Shown: in pieces, positions 25,940 through 35,283 of the stretch
Layout: every line of letters starts with the position of its first letter
Numbering within the stretch: position 1 is the first letter of the stretch
From: Paenirhodobacter populi
GTDB lineage: Bacteria > Pseudomonadota > Alphaproteobacteria > Rhodobacterales > Rhodobacteraceae
Reading direction: 5' to 3'
Length of the DNA stretch: 64,000 bases
Assembly (NCBI RefSeq): GCF_004022215.1
Contig: NZ_SAUZ01000010.1
Coordinates: forward strand, 1 to 64,000
Translations under genes and position numbers: made by a program
Notes under the pieces: generated by a model
Database searches by the model: none
Seen by the model: only the letters and a program-made list of their open reading frames with translations
What the model was told of the DNA's origin: nothing

Positions 25940-26709
25940 TCACATCGCATCGAGCGCCGCGGGGGATTCCCGCAACACCTGACCGCCATCGACCACGATC
26001 GTCTGGCCGGTGATGTAGCCCGCCTCGTTCGAGGCAAGGAACAGCGCCGTGTTCGCGATGTCGCGCACCGTTCCAAGCCGGCGCAGCGGAATCGCGGCCT
26101 CCATTCCGGCGACGTAATCCGCCCCCATGCCATCCAGCCCCTCGGTCGCGATATTGCCCGGCATGACGGCATTGACGGTGATCTTCTTCGGCGCCAGTTC
26201 GATCGCGGCGGTGCGCATGAAACCAAGCTGCCCCGCCTTGGAGGCACCGTAATGCGACCAGCCCGGATAGCCGGTGATCGGCCCGGTGATCGACGAGGTG
26301 ATGACGATCCGCCCGCCGCTGCGCTTCATCATTTCGGGCAGCACGGCCGAAACGCTCAGAAACGTCGATTTCAGGTTGGGCGAGATGACATGGTCGAAAT
26401 CCCCGGCGGTCATCTCGCCCAGTTTCGCGGCCGGGAAGATCCCGGCATTCGCGCACAGGATATCGACGCCGCCGAAGCGGGCGACGGCGGCCTCGACCAT
26501 CTTCGCGCAGCCCCCGGCGGTGGAGACATCCGCCGCAACGCCGATCGCCCTGTCACCCGCCAGTGCCGCGACACCCTCGGCATCCGCCTGATCGCGCGAG
26601 ACGACGACGGTGTTCAGTCCCGCCTCGGTAAAGCGGAGCGCGTTTCCCTTGCCGATGCCGTGGCTGCCCCGGTGACGATGACCATCTTTCCTGAAAGTGA
26701 CTCGAACAT
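25940..26709 (-). pseudogene. Short-chain dehydrogenase/reductase with a one-base frameshift
   Basis: The start MFESLSGKMVIVTGAA at 26709 is a normal SDR N-terminus. The glycine motif is then broken: bases 26660-26661 encode only two nucleotides of a codon, and restoring one base rejoins the frame to GIGKGNALRF and on through CANAGIF, ITSSITG, the catalytic YGASKAG and a C-terminal VDGGQ. The full length is 770 nt, one short of a multiple of three, giving about 256 residues if corrected. Catalytic Ser, Tyr and Lys are intact, so the lesion is recent or a sequencing error. An internal start would give only a truncated protein lacking the nucleotide-binding motif. Confidence 0.8.
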
Positions 26710-26839
26710 GCGTGTCTTCCCTGTTGCTGAATTTTCATGCTTCCCGCCATCGTCGCTAAACCTGCGACTTCCATCAGAATTTATGTTGATCTTCACACAT
26801 CACCTCGTGGAAATTCCAACATATGAAGGCATCGAAGCC

Positions 26840-27240
26840 ACAGGGAGTCGGGGGCTGCATCTGACGGGCGGCACCTGTTCGGTTTCGGCCGCCCGCGCCG
26901 ACGGGGCGCTGAACCTGCGTGCCGTCACGCCCCTGAAAGGGCCGATCGACGGCAAGGGCGGCATCACCTGCCCGGACCTCTCGCCGCTGGCGCCCGGATT
27001 CCTGAAATATGTGCAGGATCCCGAAGTCGCGCATACCATCGCTTTGCCGAGGGCATGCTCAACCCCGTCACCCAGATGGGCAACCCTGACTGCTTCAAGC
27101 TGTTCACCAGGGATGAACTTGACGCGATCCAGTGGGACACGCTGGAAGAGGACATGGCGCGTTCGGCCGAATATGACATCGTGCCCGATTGCGACAGGGC
27201 GCTGGACATCCTGACCGCCGCCAAGCGTCTGCGTGGCTGA
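26840..27240 (+). pseudogene. C-terminal remnant of a PotD-like ABC substrate-binding protein
   Basis: One frame from about 26855 reads LTGGTCSVSAARADGALNLRA, then VTPLKGPIDGKGGI, then FLKYVQDPEVAHTIA. Near 27041 the frame shifts and continues as EGMLNPVTQMGNPDCFKLF and DTLEEDMARSAEYDIVPD to a stop at 27238-27240. These match the C-terminal lobe of polyamine-type extracellular binding proteins. The N-terminal half and signal peptide are absent. The adjacent ABC ATPase N-terminus was probably the next gene of the same operon. Confidence 0.7.
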
Positions 27241-27247
27241 GGCGACG

Positions 27248-27994
27248 ATGGCCGAAGACAGGACGGCATCGGAAATTCCGGTGCTTCAGCTTGCCGGGGT
27301 GCGCAAGACCTTTGGCAGCTTCGATGCGGTCGCCGGCATCGACATTAAGATCCGCGAGGGAGAATTCGTCACCATCGTCGGGCCCTCGGAGGCCGGCAAG
27401 GCCGCGCTGCTGGTGATCGACGTCCAGAATACCTACCTTGAAAACCGCGCTCCCGAATGGGCGCCGTTTTGTGCGCGCATGACCGGCACCGTCATCCCGA
27501 ATATCCGGCGGCTGATCGACGCTTTCTGGGACAGGCGGCTCGATGTGATCTTCGCCCGGATCGCCTGCCTTCTGCCTGACGGCCGCGACCGGTCTCTGAG
27601 CCAGCGCAAGCCCGGCTGGAACAACCTGCTGCTGCCCGCGGAGGCGCATGCCTCGCAGATCGTTCCGGCGCTTGCCCCGCGCGCGGAGGAGATCGTCCTC
27701 ACCAAGACGACGGACAGCGCGCTGACGGAAACGAACCTGCGGCTGATCCTGACGAACCTCGGCCTCACCCATGTCATCTGCACCGGGATCTTCACCGATC
27801 AATGCGTTTCGTCCACGGTGCGCAGCCTTGCCGATGAAAGCTTCGACGTCCTGCTGATCGATGACGCCACGGCCGCGGGAACGGAGGCGCTGCATGAACG
27901 GGAACTCGAGGTGCTGAACATGATCTATTGCACGGTCATGACCACCGGCGATCTGATCGGTTTCCTGCCGGGTGCTGGACCGGAATCCGCGTGA
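27248..27994 (+). CDS. In-frame fusion: PotA-type ABC ATPase N-terminus plus isochorismatase-like hydrolase
   Basis: A 248-residue frame. Residues 9-50 are the start of an ABC ATPase (VLQLAGVRKTFGSFDAVAGI, then EGEFVTIVGPSEAGK, a damaged Walker A). From A52 it is a full isochorismatase-family hydrolase: D58 in LLVIDVQ, K153 in LTKTTDS and nucleophile C186 in FTDQCVSST form the expected triad. A GTG at 27233 gives a longer alternative start. The hydrolase part looks complete and could be active with an odd leader; the ATPase part cannot work. Likely formed by a deletion joining two genes. Confidence 0.75.
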   Translation: MAEDRTASEIPVLQLAGVRKTFGSFDAVAGIDIKIREGEFVTIVGPSEAGKAALLVIDVQNTYLENRAPEWAPFCARMTGTVIPNIRRLIDAFWDRRLDVIFARIACLLPDGRDRSLSQRKPGWNNLLLPAEAHASQIVPALAPRAEEIVLTKTTDSALTETNLRLILTNLGLTHVICTGIFTDQCVSSTVRSLADESFDVLLIDDATAAGTEALHERELEVLNMIYCTVMTTGDLIGFLPGAGPESA

Positions 27995-28026
27995 CTGCTA
28001 TGGTCGCCCAAAAATCAGGGGCCCGG

Positions 28027-28791
28027 ATGAGACCGTCCAAAGCCGAACGCCAGAGCAAGATCCTTTCCGAACTGGAACACATGCCCTCGCTGCGCGTCGC
28101 GGACCTCGCGCAGCGGCTGTCGGTCTCGACCGAGACGATCCGGCGCGATCTCGACGAGATGACGGAGCGGGGCGAGCTGAACCGCACCTATGGCGGCGCG
28201 ATCCGCCCGGCCGCCGAGGAACCCGTCGTCAGCGTGCGCCATTCGCTTTTCGTCGAGGAACGCCAGCGGATCGCCCGCGCGGTCATCCCGCTGATCCATG
28301 ACGCCAAGGTGCTGATGATCGGCTCGGGCGCGACCACGGTGCATCTGGCGCGCCGGATCGCGGTCGAGATGAAGGACATCACCGTCATCACCCATTCCTT
28401 CGGTGTGGCCACGGTCCTGTCGATCAATCCGACGATCCGTGTCGTGCTGGCGCCGGGCGACTATCACGCGACCGAGGGGGCAACGGTGGGCGCCCATACG
28501 GTCGAGTTCTTCGGCCGGTTTCAGGCGGATGTGGCGCTGATCGGGGCAAGCGGTCTTGGCCCGACGGGCCCGTCGGATGCGTTGATCGATGTCGCGACGG
28601 TCTATTCGGCGATGTGCCGATCCGCCGCGCGGCGCATCGTGGTGGCCGATCACTCGAAACACGGGCAGATATTCGCGGCGGTCTATGCGACATGGCCGAT
28701 GATCGACACGCTGGTCAGCGATCTTCCCCCCGAGCGCGATCTGGCCGAGGTGTTGCGGCGCTCCGGGGTGGGGATACAGCTGGCGCCCTGA
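28027..28791 (+). CDS. DeoR-family transcriptional regulator
   Basis: A 254-residue regulator from the ATG at 28027, with an AGGGG site upstream; an ATG at 28000 is also possible. The winged helix is RVADLAQRLSVSTETIRRDL near residues 20-39. The sensor domain shows IGSGATTVHLARRI near 98-111 and VADHSKHG near 206. It follows the isochorismatase fusion by about 30 bp in the same direction and probably controlled the sugar or amine operon now largely lost around it. Confidence 0.87.
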   Translation: MRPSKAERQSKILSELEHMPSLRVADLAQRLSVSTETIRRDLDEMTERGELNRTYGGAIRPAAEEPVVSVRHSLFVEERQRIARAVIPLIHDAKVLMIGSGATTVHLARRIAVEMKDITVITHSFGVATVLSINPTIRVVLAPGDYHATEGATVGAHTVEFFGRFQADVALIGASGLGPTGPSDALIDVATVYSAMCRSAARRIVVADHSKHGQIFAAVYATWPMIDTLVSDLPPERDLAEVLRRSGVGIQLAP

Positions 28792-28989
28792 TGATGATCT
28801 GCCTGCCATGCGGCGGAAAGCCATCCGGTCGGGCGGTTTGGAGCGTAAAATAGCGGCATATCGATCTCTCCCCCTGCCGGGTGTTATGACTTTTTTGTGA
28901 TCGGTGATGACGCAGTTGTGACATGACCTCTGTGCCCATGCTACCTTCTGCATCTGCACTTCAGGTTCATGTTTAGCGTCAGGCGTGTT

Positions 28990-30600
28990 ATGGCCATTGT
29001 TGAAAAACTGGACAGTTCCGGTCGGATCTTTGACACCTGCGTCATCGGTTCGGGGCCGGCCGGTCTTGCGGTTGCGCTTTCGCTCGAAGCGAATGGTTGC
29101 CCGGTTCTGCTCCTCGAAGCCGGCGGCGACAAGCGCCGGTCCCAGCCGCCACCTTCGCCCGAGATACGGATCGAGGATCCCTCGGTCCACGCCCCGCTGG
29201 CGGAAACCACGCGCCAGCGCCTTGGCGGCACGTCCTCGGCCTGGGGCACGATCTGCGTGCCCTATGATCCGATCGATTTCGAGCATCGCGACTGGGTGAC
29301 ATCGGACGGCTGGCCGATCCCCTATGACGAGGTGGCGCGCTGGTATGACGAGGCCGGGGCCTTCCTCGGCTTCGGGCCGGAGGCGGGGGGGGCGTTCGTC
29401 ACGGACGACGGTCTCGTGCTCGGCGCGGGACGTCTGGCGAACCGGGCGCCGCTCATGGTCCGGCACCGCGACCGGATCCGCCACTCGCGCAATCTGACGG
29501 TCCTGACCTCTTCGCCGGTCACCGACCTGCAGCTTGCCGAAAACGGCGAACGGGTCCATGCGGCGCGCGTCCGGCTCCGCGACGGCACGGTGCAGGAAAT
29601 CGCCGCGCGCCGTTTCATCATTGCCGGCGGCGGGCTGCGAAGCACCTACCTGCTGCTGCGGCTGGCCAGACAATGGCCGCAGCATTTCTGCGCGGGGCGC
29701 GCGCCGCTTGGCCGCTACTACATGGGACATCTGACCGGGGAGATCGCCGGCATCACCTTCCGCTCGCCGCAGGAGGCGCGGGATTTTCTCTTTCAGGCCG
29801 ATGCGTATGGCGTCTGGACGCAGAAACGGTTCCTGCTGCGGGATGAATGTCAGCGCGAAACCCGCACGCTCAATACCGCCTTCATGCTGCGCCCGCCGAC
29901 GCTCAGCGATCCCGGGCATGGCAGCGGCGCGCTGTCGCTCGCCTATCTTGCGGCGCGCATTCCGGGCGTCGCGCCGATCGCGAAATCGACGCGGCTGACG
30001 CTTGCCGGGCAGAACGGGACGCGCGGCGCATTGCACGCCCATTTCGCCAACGCCCTGCGCCGGCCCGGAGCCACCGCGCGCGAGATCGGCGTCATGGGGG
30101 CGCAATCGCTCAAGGCCAGGCTGCCGATCCTGATCCCGACGCCCTCCGGCCGCTATTCGCTGCGCTTCCACGCCGAGCAGATGCCGAATGCAGAAAGCAG
30201 GGTCCTGCTGTCGGATGCGGGCGATCCCGCCGATCCCGGCCTCGATATCCGCTTCCGCTATCGCGACGAGGATTTCTCTTCGGTGCTGGCGACGCATCAC
30301 GCCCTTGCGGCGGCGCTCGCGGCGGGGGGCAGGGCGAAGCTCGACTTCTACCAGCCGCCCGAGGAGCGCATCGCGGCGATCCGCGCGCAGGCGCTGGACG
30401 GCTACCACCAGATCGGCACGACCCGGATGGGCGACAATCCGCGCGAAAGCGTGGTCGACCGGAATTGCCGTGTCCACGGGCTCGACAACCTCTTCATGGC
30501 GTCCAGCAGCGTCTTCCCCACCAGCGGCAGCGCCAATCCGACCTTCACGATCGTGGCGCTGGCGCGCCGGCTTGGCGACCATATCGCACGGCTTTCCTGA
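28990..30600 (+). CDS. GMC-family FAD-dependent oxidoreductase
   Basis: A 536-residue protein from the ATG at 28990 (an ATG at 28969 adds seven residues). The FAD motif GSGPAG is at 20-25 and a WG-containing LGGTSSAWGT follows near 77-86. The C-terminal GMC_oxred_C domain shows YHQIGTTRMG, with the likely catalytic His, and FPTSGSANPT, with the second active-site Asn. It probably oxidises an alcohol or sugar, with electrons passed to an acceptor. No signal peptide is evident. It has its own 200-bp upstream region and ends at a hairpin. Confidence 0.87.
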   Translation: MAIVEKLDSSGRIFDTCVIGSGPAGLAVALSLEANGCPVLLLEAGGDKRRSQPPPSPEIRIEDPSVHAPLAETTRQRLGGTSSAWGTICVPYDPIDFEHRDWVTSDGWPIPYDEVARWYDEAGAFLGFGPEAGGAFVTDDGLVLGAGRLANRAPLMVRHRDRIRHSRNLTVLTSSPVTDLQLAENGERVHAARVRLRDGTVQEIAARRFIIAGGGLRSTYLLLRLARQWPQHFCAGRAPLGRYYMGHLTGEIAGITFRSPQEARDFLFQADAYGVWTQKRFLLRDECQRETRTLNTAFMLRPPTLSDPGHGSGALSLAYLAARIPGVAPIAKSTRLTLAGQNGTRGALHAHFANALRRPGATAREIGVMGAQSLKARLPILIPTPSGRYSLRFHAEQMPNAESRVLLSDAGDPADPGLDIRFRYRDEDFSSVLATHHALAAALAAGGRAKLDFYQPPEERIAAIRAQALDGYHQIGTTRMGDNPRESVVDRNCRVHGLDNLFMASSSVFPTSGSANPTFTIVALARRLGDHIARLS

Positions 30601-30607
30601 ACGCAGC

Positions 30608-30647
30608 GGGATCGGCACCGCCCGGGTCAGCCGGCAACCCCGATCCC
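30608..30647. terminator. Possible terminator between GMC oxidoreductase and 2-hydroxyacid dehydrogenase
   Basis: Perfect 8-bp arms GGGATCGG and CCGATCCC separated by 24 nt in the 69-bp convergent gap. The long loop weakens the case, but position fits termination of both genes. Confidence 0.4.
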
Positions 30648-30669
30648 GGCAGGCATCTGAACGGTCCTG

Positions 30670-31577
30670 TCAGCGCGCTTCGCCACCCGGGATGCAGGCG
30701 CGTGCAAGCCCCATCGCGATCAGCCGCCGGCTGGCCTCGGGCGTCTTGTAGCCCGCATGGCTCGTGATCGTTGCCCGTGGTTCCGACAGCCACGGATTGT
30801 CCGGCGCAAGCGGCTCGGCGTCAAACACGTCCAGGGCAACATGGCGCAGATGCCGGGCCCGCAATGCGGTCCGCAGCGCGCTTTCGTCGATCAGGCCCGC
30901 CCGCGCGGTATTGACGACGATCGCGCCTTTGCGGAGCATCGCGATCCGTTCGGCATGCAGGAACCCGCGCGTCTCGGCCGTCAGCGCCATATGCAGGGAA
31001 ACCGCATCGGCCCGCGCCAGAACCTCTGCCAGCGGCCGCTGTTCATGGCCTTCGACGGGGCTGCGGTTCCAGACGAGCACCTTCATCCCGAACCCTTCCG
31101 CGATCCGCGCGAAGGCCCGCCCGATCCCGCCGAAGCCCAGAACGCCGACGGTGCGGCCGCCAAGCTCTATCCCCTCGAGGGGGGCCAGTGCCGGTGACGC
31201 AGGTCGCGGTCCATTCCCGCGACCTGACGCGCCGCCGCCAGCAGAGGGGCAAAGGCGTGCTCGGCGACCGCGCGATCCCCGTATCCGGGGCAGGTCTCGA
31301 CCGTGATGCCAAGCCGCGCGGCCGCCGCCATGTCGACATAGCTCGACGCCCCCGCGCCAAGGAAGATGATCCGCTTCAGATCGGGCAGCGCCGCCAGATC
31401 GGCCGCCGAAAAATAGCTGTGCCCGTTCAGCGCGATCTCGCGTCCGGCGGCCAGCCGGGGCAGCTCTCCCGTGGCGGGATCGCCGATATGCAGGTCGAGA
31501 TACGCGGCATGATCGGGCAGGACTTCGGCCAGACGGTCGTGCATGAAGGGCGAGCAGTCGATGAACAGAGGCCGCAT
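30670..31577 (-). pseudogene. D-2-hydroxyacid dehydrogenase with a one-base frameshift
   Basis: The N-terminal part, starting MRPLFIDCSPF at 31577, reads to VAGMDRDLRHRHW and then stops in the wrong frame. One extra G in the C-run at about 31184 would give APLEGIELGG and rejoin the rest. The second part contains the NAD site VLGFGGIGRAF, catalytic Arg in NTARAG, Glu in DVFDAEPL and His in TSHAGYKTPEA. Total length is 908 nt, one short of 303 codons. All active-site residues survive, so the inactivation is recent or a sequencing error in a homopolymer. It would reduce a 2-oxoacid. Its start overlaps the stop of the ABC ATPase remnant by one base. Confidence 0.8.
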
Positions 31578-32880
31578 CAGACCGCCCTTTCGCCGAATTT
31601 CGCGCCGCCGAGGCCATAATCGAGCGTGGAGAGCAGTGCCTTCGTATATTCATGTCCGGGGGCGGCGAAGATCCGGGCCGTCGGCCCGATTTCCAGAAGC
31701 TTGCCGTGATAGAGAATGGCGATCCGGTCGCACATGAAGCGCGCGACTTTGAGGTCATGGGTGATGAAAACCATCGACAGCCGCTATTCTCTCTGGATTT
31801 CGCGGAACAGGCGCAGCACGCCGGACCGGACCGACACGTCGAGCTTGGACACCGCCTCGTCGGCCACGATCAGCCGCGGATCGAGCGCGACCGCCCGCGC
31901 GATTCCGACGCGCTGCAACTGTCCCCCGGAAAGCTCATGCGGAAAACGATCCGCATGGGCCGCGGTCAGCCCGACGCGGGTGAAAAGGCCGGTGATCCGT
32001 TCGCGGATGCGGTCTTTCGGCACCCCCGCCATGCGCAGCGCATCGGCCATCGACCGGCCCATCGTGTAGCGCGGATTGAACGAACTGCCCGGATCCTGAA
32101 ACACCATCTGCAATTCGCGCCGCATCGGGCGCATGGCGCGTTCGGAGATGTGGGTGATGTCCTGCCCGCGATAGGTCAGCCTGCCCGCAGAGGGTTCATA
32201 AAGCCGCAGGAGCGTCCGTCCGAGCGTGGTCTTGCCGGAGCCGGATTCCCCGACCAGCCCGAGGATCTCGCCCTCGCGGATATCGAGGGACACCGATTGC
32301 AGCGCCTTGAAGGGCGGGCGGGCGCCCGAGGCGGGAAAGGTCAGGTCGATGTTCTCAAGCGAGAACAGCGCCGGCGCAGGAGGCAGATCCGCCGCGGGCG
32401 CCGTTTTCGCGGGGGCATCCGAAATCTCGCGCGCGGTCGAGATGAGCAATTGGGTGTATTCGTGCTGCGGATCCTCGAAGATCTGCCGGGCCGGTCCCGT
32501 CTCCAGCACCTCGCCGTAGCGCATCACGGCGATCCTGTCGCACAGCGAGGCGGCGACGCCCATGTCATGCGTGACGAAAATGATCCCCGCATCGAGCCGC
32601 GACCGCAGATCAAGGAACAGATCGAGGATCTGGCGTTCGACGATCTTGTCGAGGTTGGTGGTCGGCTCGTCCGCGACGATCAGGTCGGGCTCCAGCGCCA
32701 GCACCAGCGCGATCAGCACGCGTTGCAGCATGCCGCCCGAAAGCTGGTGCGGATACAGATCCAGCGCCTGTTCGGCGCGTTTGATGCCGACATCGCGCAT
32801 CAGCCGGAGCGCGGTTTCCCGCATGCGGCTGCTGTCGGGGTAACGGCTCGTGCTTTTCAGCCGGCTGCGGTTCAGGATCT
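31577..32880 (-). pseudogene. Dual ABC ATPase of a peptide/opine-type transporter, 5'-truncated and with a nonsense codon
   Basis: The frame holds the C-terminal part of a first DppD-like ATPase (signature LSGGMLQRV, Walker B LIVADEPTTNLD) and a nearly complete second DppF-like ATPase (Walker A GESGSGKTT, signature LSGGQLQRV, Walker B LIVADEAVSKLD). An amber TAG at 31784-31786 lies between EIQRE and RLSMVFITHD, where a Tyr codon would be expected. The remaining 65 codons continue in the same frame to the family end. The first ATPase lacks its Walker A because the sequence joins a flavin monooxygenase near 32881. Not functional as a transporter ATPase. Confidence 0.8.
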
Positions 32881-33755
32881 GCCGGAAATGCGCGAAGATG
32901 CGCGTCGAGGTCGTAACCGGACAGGTCGCCGCAATAGGTGTAAAGCAGCCCGAGCCCCGCAAGCGGATGGATCAGCGACTGGAACTGGTCGAAACGCGCC
33001 TGCGCCTCGGCGCGGGTGGCGCCGGTGTAGATGGTGATCCCCGGCATGACGAGGAGGGCATTGTCCCCGCGCCCGTATTCCGCCGCCCGCGCTTTCAGAT
33101 CGGCATGGAAACGTTGCGCGTCCTCGATCGTGTAAGAGGCGGTATAGACCGCATCGGCATGCCGGGCGGCGATGTCGCTGCCCTGATCCGAAGCCCCGGC
33201 CTGCACGATCAGCGGCCGACCCTGCGGGGTGCGCGCCGAGTTCAGCGGACCGCGCACATGGAAGAATTCCCCTTCGTGATCAAGGATGTGCAGCTTCTCC
33301 GGATCGTAGAAGAGCACCGTTTCCTTGTTCATGACGAAGGCATCGGCCTCCCAGCTGTTCCAGAGCCCCTTCACCACCTCGACGAATTCCGCCGCCCGCG
33401 CATAGCGCATCGGTTTCGCCGGATTTTCCGTTCGGTTGAAGTTCCGCGCCTCCTGATCCGACCAGGAGGTGACGACATTCCATCCCGCGCGACCGCCGCT
33501 GATATGATCGAGCGAGGCGTATTTGCGCGCGACGTGGAAGGGCTCGTTATAGGTCGTCGAGGCCGTCGCCACGAGGCCGATATGATCGGTGGTCGCGGCG
33601 ATGGCAGAAAGTAGCGTCAGCGGCTCCAGTTCGGCGCTCTTCATGTCGTGCGACATGGTGCCTTTGGGCTTGTCCGCGCCGCGGATCGCCAGACCGTCGG
33701 CAAAGAAAATCATGTCGAGCTTTTCGGCCTCGGCCCGGCGCGCGATGGCGACGGC
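32881..33755 (-). pseudogene. Truncated luciferase-like flavin monooxygenase (NtaA/SnaA type)
   Basis: About 290 residues of an FMNH2-dependent monooxygenase of the nitrilotriacetate/dibenzothiophene-sulfone group: AEAEKLDMIFFADGLA, GLVATASTTYNEPFHVARKYASLDHISGGRAGWN (conserved over this whole block) and PLIVQAGASDQGS. The N-terminal ~30 residues are replaced by a stop at 33756-33758. The C-terminal ~100 residues are replaced by ABC ATPase sequence near 32881. Both ends are therefore deletion junctions. Such enzymes usually act with a flavin reductase, which is not visible here. Confidence 0.8.
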
Positions 33756-33756
33756 C

Positions 33757-33902
33757 TATGGCAGCCTGCTCGCGCAGGCCATCGCGCAGGACAGCCTGCC
33801 CATGCCCCATGATCCCGCCCCGGCCTGCCGCCAAGCCCGGTCAAGGAAGCGGGTGTCTATCTGACGACCCAATACTACCGCATTCTCGACCGTTTCATCT
33901 GA
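33757..33902 (+). pseudogene. Unidentified C-terminal fragment on the plus strand
   Basis: From the junction with the flavin monooxygenase, plus-strand frames read AYGSLLAQAIAQDSLP and, after a one-base shift near 33838, VKEAGVYLTTQYYRILDRFI followed by TGA at 33900-33902. The composition looks like real coding sequence and a perfect hairpin follows. I do not recognise the family. It probably marks the end of a gene removed by the same deletion that cut the monooxygenase. Confidence 0.4.
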
Positions 33903-33922
33903 CGGATCGCCCGATTCCGGTT

Positions 33923-33952
33923 CAGCCTGCGGAGGCATGCCCCCGCAGGCTG
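33923..33952. terminator. Strong hairpin downstream of the outer-membrane protein gene
   Basis: Perfect 10-bp stem CAGCCTGCGG/CCGCAGGCTG with a 10-nt loop, 48 bp after the stop of the minus-strand outer-membrane gene and 20 bp after the plus-strand fragment. Likely terminator of the hpaGHI operon. Confidence 0.6.
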
Positions 33953-33999
33953 TCGATGGTCCGCACCGTAACGTCATGCGTGGTGCGGGGCCGGTCCGG

Positions 34000-35151
34000 T
34001 CAGAACGACATCGAATAGATCAGCTTGAAGGTCTGCGTCCGGCGATTGCCGTTGAGCCCATCATCGCGCGAATAAGCGGCGTTGAAATAGCCGTTCGCGC
34101 TGAGCCTGCGGCCGACACCGATGAGCGAGTAGAGATAGCTGTCCTCATCCGAATAGCTGCCAAGGGAATTGTGCAGTTCGTGCTTCAGCCCGATTTCGAC
34201 CTGCGGCGACCATGCGCCCGGAGCGAAGACCGGCTTTTCCAGCCGAAGAATGGCGGAAACGGCGGTATAGTCGACGTCCTGCTTTTGCGAGGTCACGCCC
34301 CTGTTGTTGGTGGCGCCATCCCGCGTGAGCTGTTCGGTCACCACCCCCAGCGTCGGGTGCAGCACCCAGCCGGGGCTCAGGAAGCTCACATCCTTGTCGG
34401 TGAAGGTCCCGACCAGATCGCCCTGATAATACAGCATCGAGGTGTCGCGGTTTTCCCGCACATAGCCGACGGGCGTGGGGATCTTGGTGTCGGAATCTCC
34501 GTTCAGATAGACGAAGCGGTTCACCACCGCCCAATGCTCGTTGAACTTGTAGAGCAGGTCGCCCCGCAGGCCGAGGTTGCCGGCGTTGATCCTGCCGTCG
34601 TTGTTCTTCATGTCGGTATGCGCGCTCTGGCCCAGCAGGCCGATCCCCCAGACGAGGTTGTCGGTCGGCATCCGCAGGTAGGACAGCGTCAGCAGCGCCA
34701 CGGAACTGTCGGAATAGGCGATGTTCTTCGACGAGGTGGCCGATTGCATGCTCAGCCCCGCATAGAGGAAGCTGCGCCCGTCGCCGATCGCCGTCAGGCC
34801 CGAGATCGGGGTGAGCAGCGTCGACACCTTGTCGCGGTAGCCGGTCTGCGGGCCGCCGGCCGCGGCGGTGGCGTAATGCGACAGGCCGCCGTTGATCCGG
34901 CTCTGGGTCGAGCCGAAGGTGTCGTTGGCGCTCCAGATGGTCAGCAGGCCCGCGGTGCCGAAGACCCGCTGGAAGGCGGCCACCCCGGTCGTCGGCGGCC
35001 CCTTGCGCTGCGCGAGGGGCCCTTGTGCGGCGGGGCCTTGTGCCTGTGCCTCTGGTGCGGGCCATGCGGGGCCGGGTGCCTGCTGGGCAAAGGCGGGCAG
35101 GGCCGCCGCCGCGGCAAGAATGCCGCCGGCAATGAGTGATCTTATGGTCAT
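34000..35151 (-). CDS. Outer-membrane beta-barrel protein, possible aromatic-acid porin
   Basis: A 383-residue secreted protein. A signal peptide of about 22 residues ends ALPAFA-QQ, followed by a Pro/Gln/Ala-rich linker. From about 60 to the end the pattern alternates hydrophobic and polar residues, and the last residue is Phe (YSMSF), as in outer-membrane barrels. GGAGGAACTC precedes the ATG at 35151. It follows hpaI by 132 bp in the same direction and is the end of the DUF3500-hpaGHI operon. It may let the aromatic substrate cross the outer membrane. The precise family is not certain; it has some autotransporter-barrel character. Confidence 0.75.
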   Translation of the reverse strand: MTIRSLIAGGILAAAAALPAFAQQAPGPAWPAPEAQAQGPAAQGPLAQRKGPPTTGVAAFQRVFGTAGLLTIWSANDTFGSTQSRINGGLSHYATAAAGGPQTGYRDKVSTLLTPISGLTAIGDGRSFLYAGLSMQSATSSKNIAYSDSSVALLTLSYLRMPTDNLVWGIGLLGQSAHTDMKNNDGRINAGNLGLRGDLLYKFNEHWAVVNRFVYLNGDSDTKIPTPVGYVRENRDTSMLYYQGDLVGTFTDKDVSFLSPGWVLHPTLGVVTEQLTRDGATNNRGVTSQKQDVDYTAVSAILRLEKPVFAPGAWSPQVEIGLKHELHNSLGSYSDEDSYLYSLIGVGRRLSANGYFNAAYSRDDGLNGNRRTQTFKLIYSMSF

Positions 35152-35283
35152 GAGTTCCTCCCATGTTGAACGAAACATTCCGGCAGGTCCTCCCCCGGCC
35201 GAAACATTCAGGTGCAGACCATCGGCCCGTGGCGTGGCCTCGGGTTGGTCTGGTCGGTAGTGACGGATCGCGGCCGGGCCGGG

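Noticed and set aside
28015-30618. 867-codon minus-strand open frame
   Set aside because: Antisense to the DeoR regulator and GMC oxidoreductase; no recognisable protein features.
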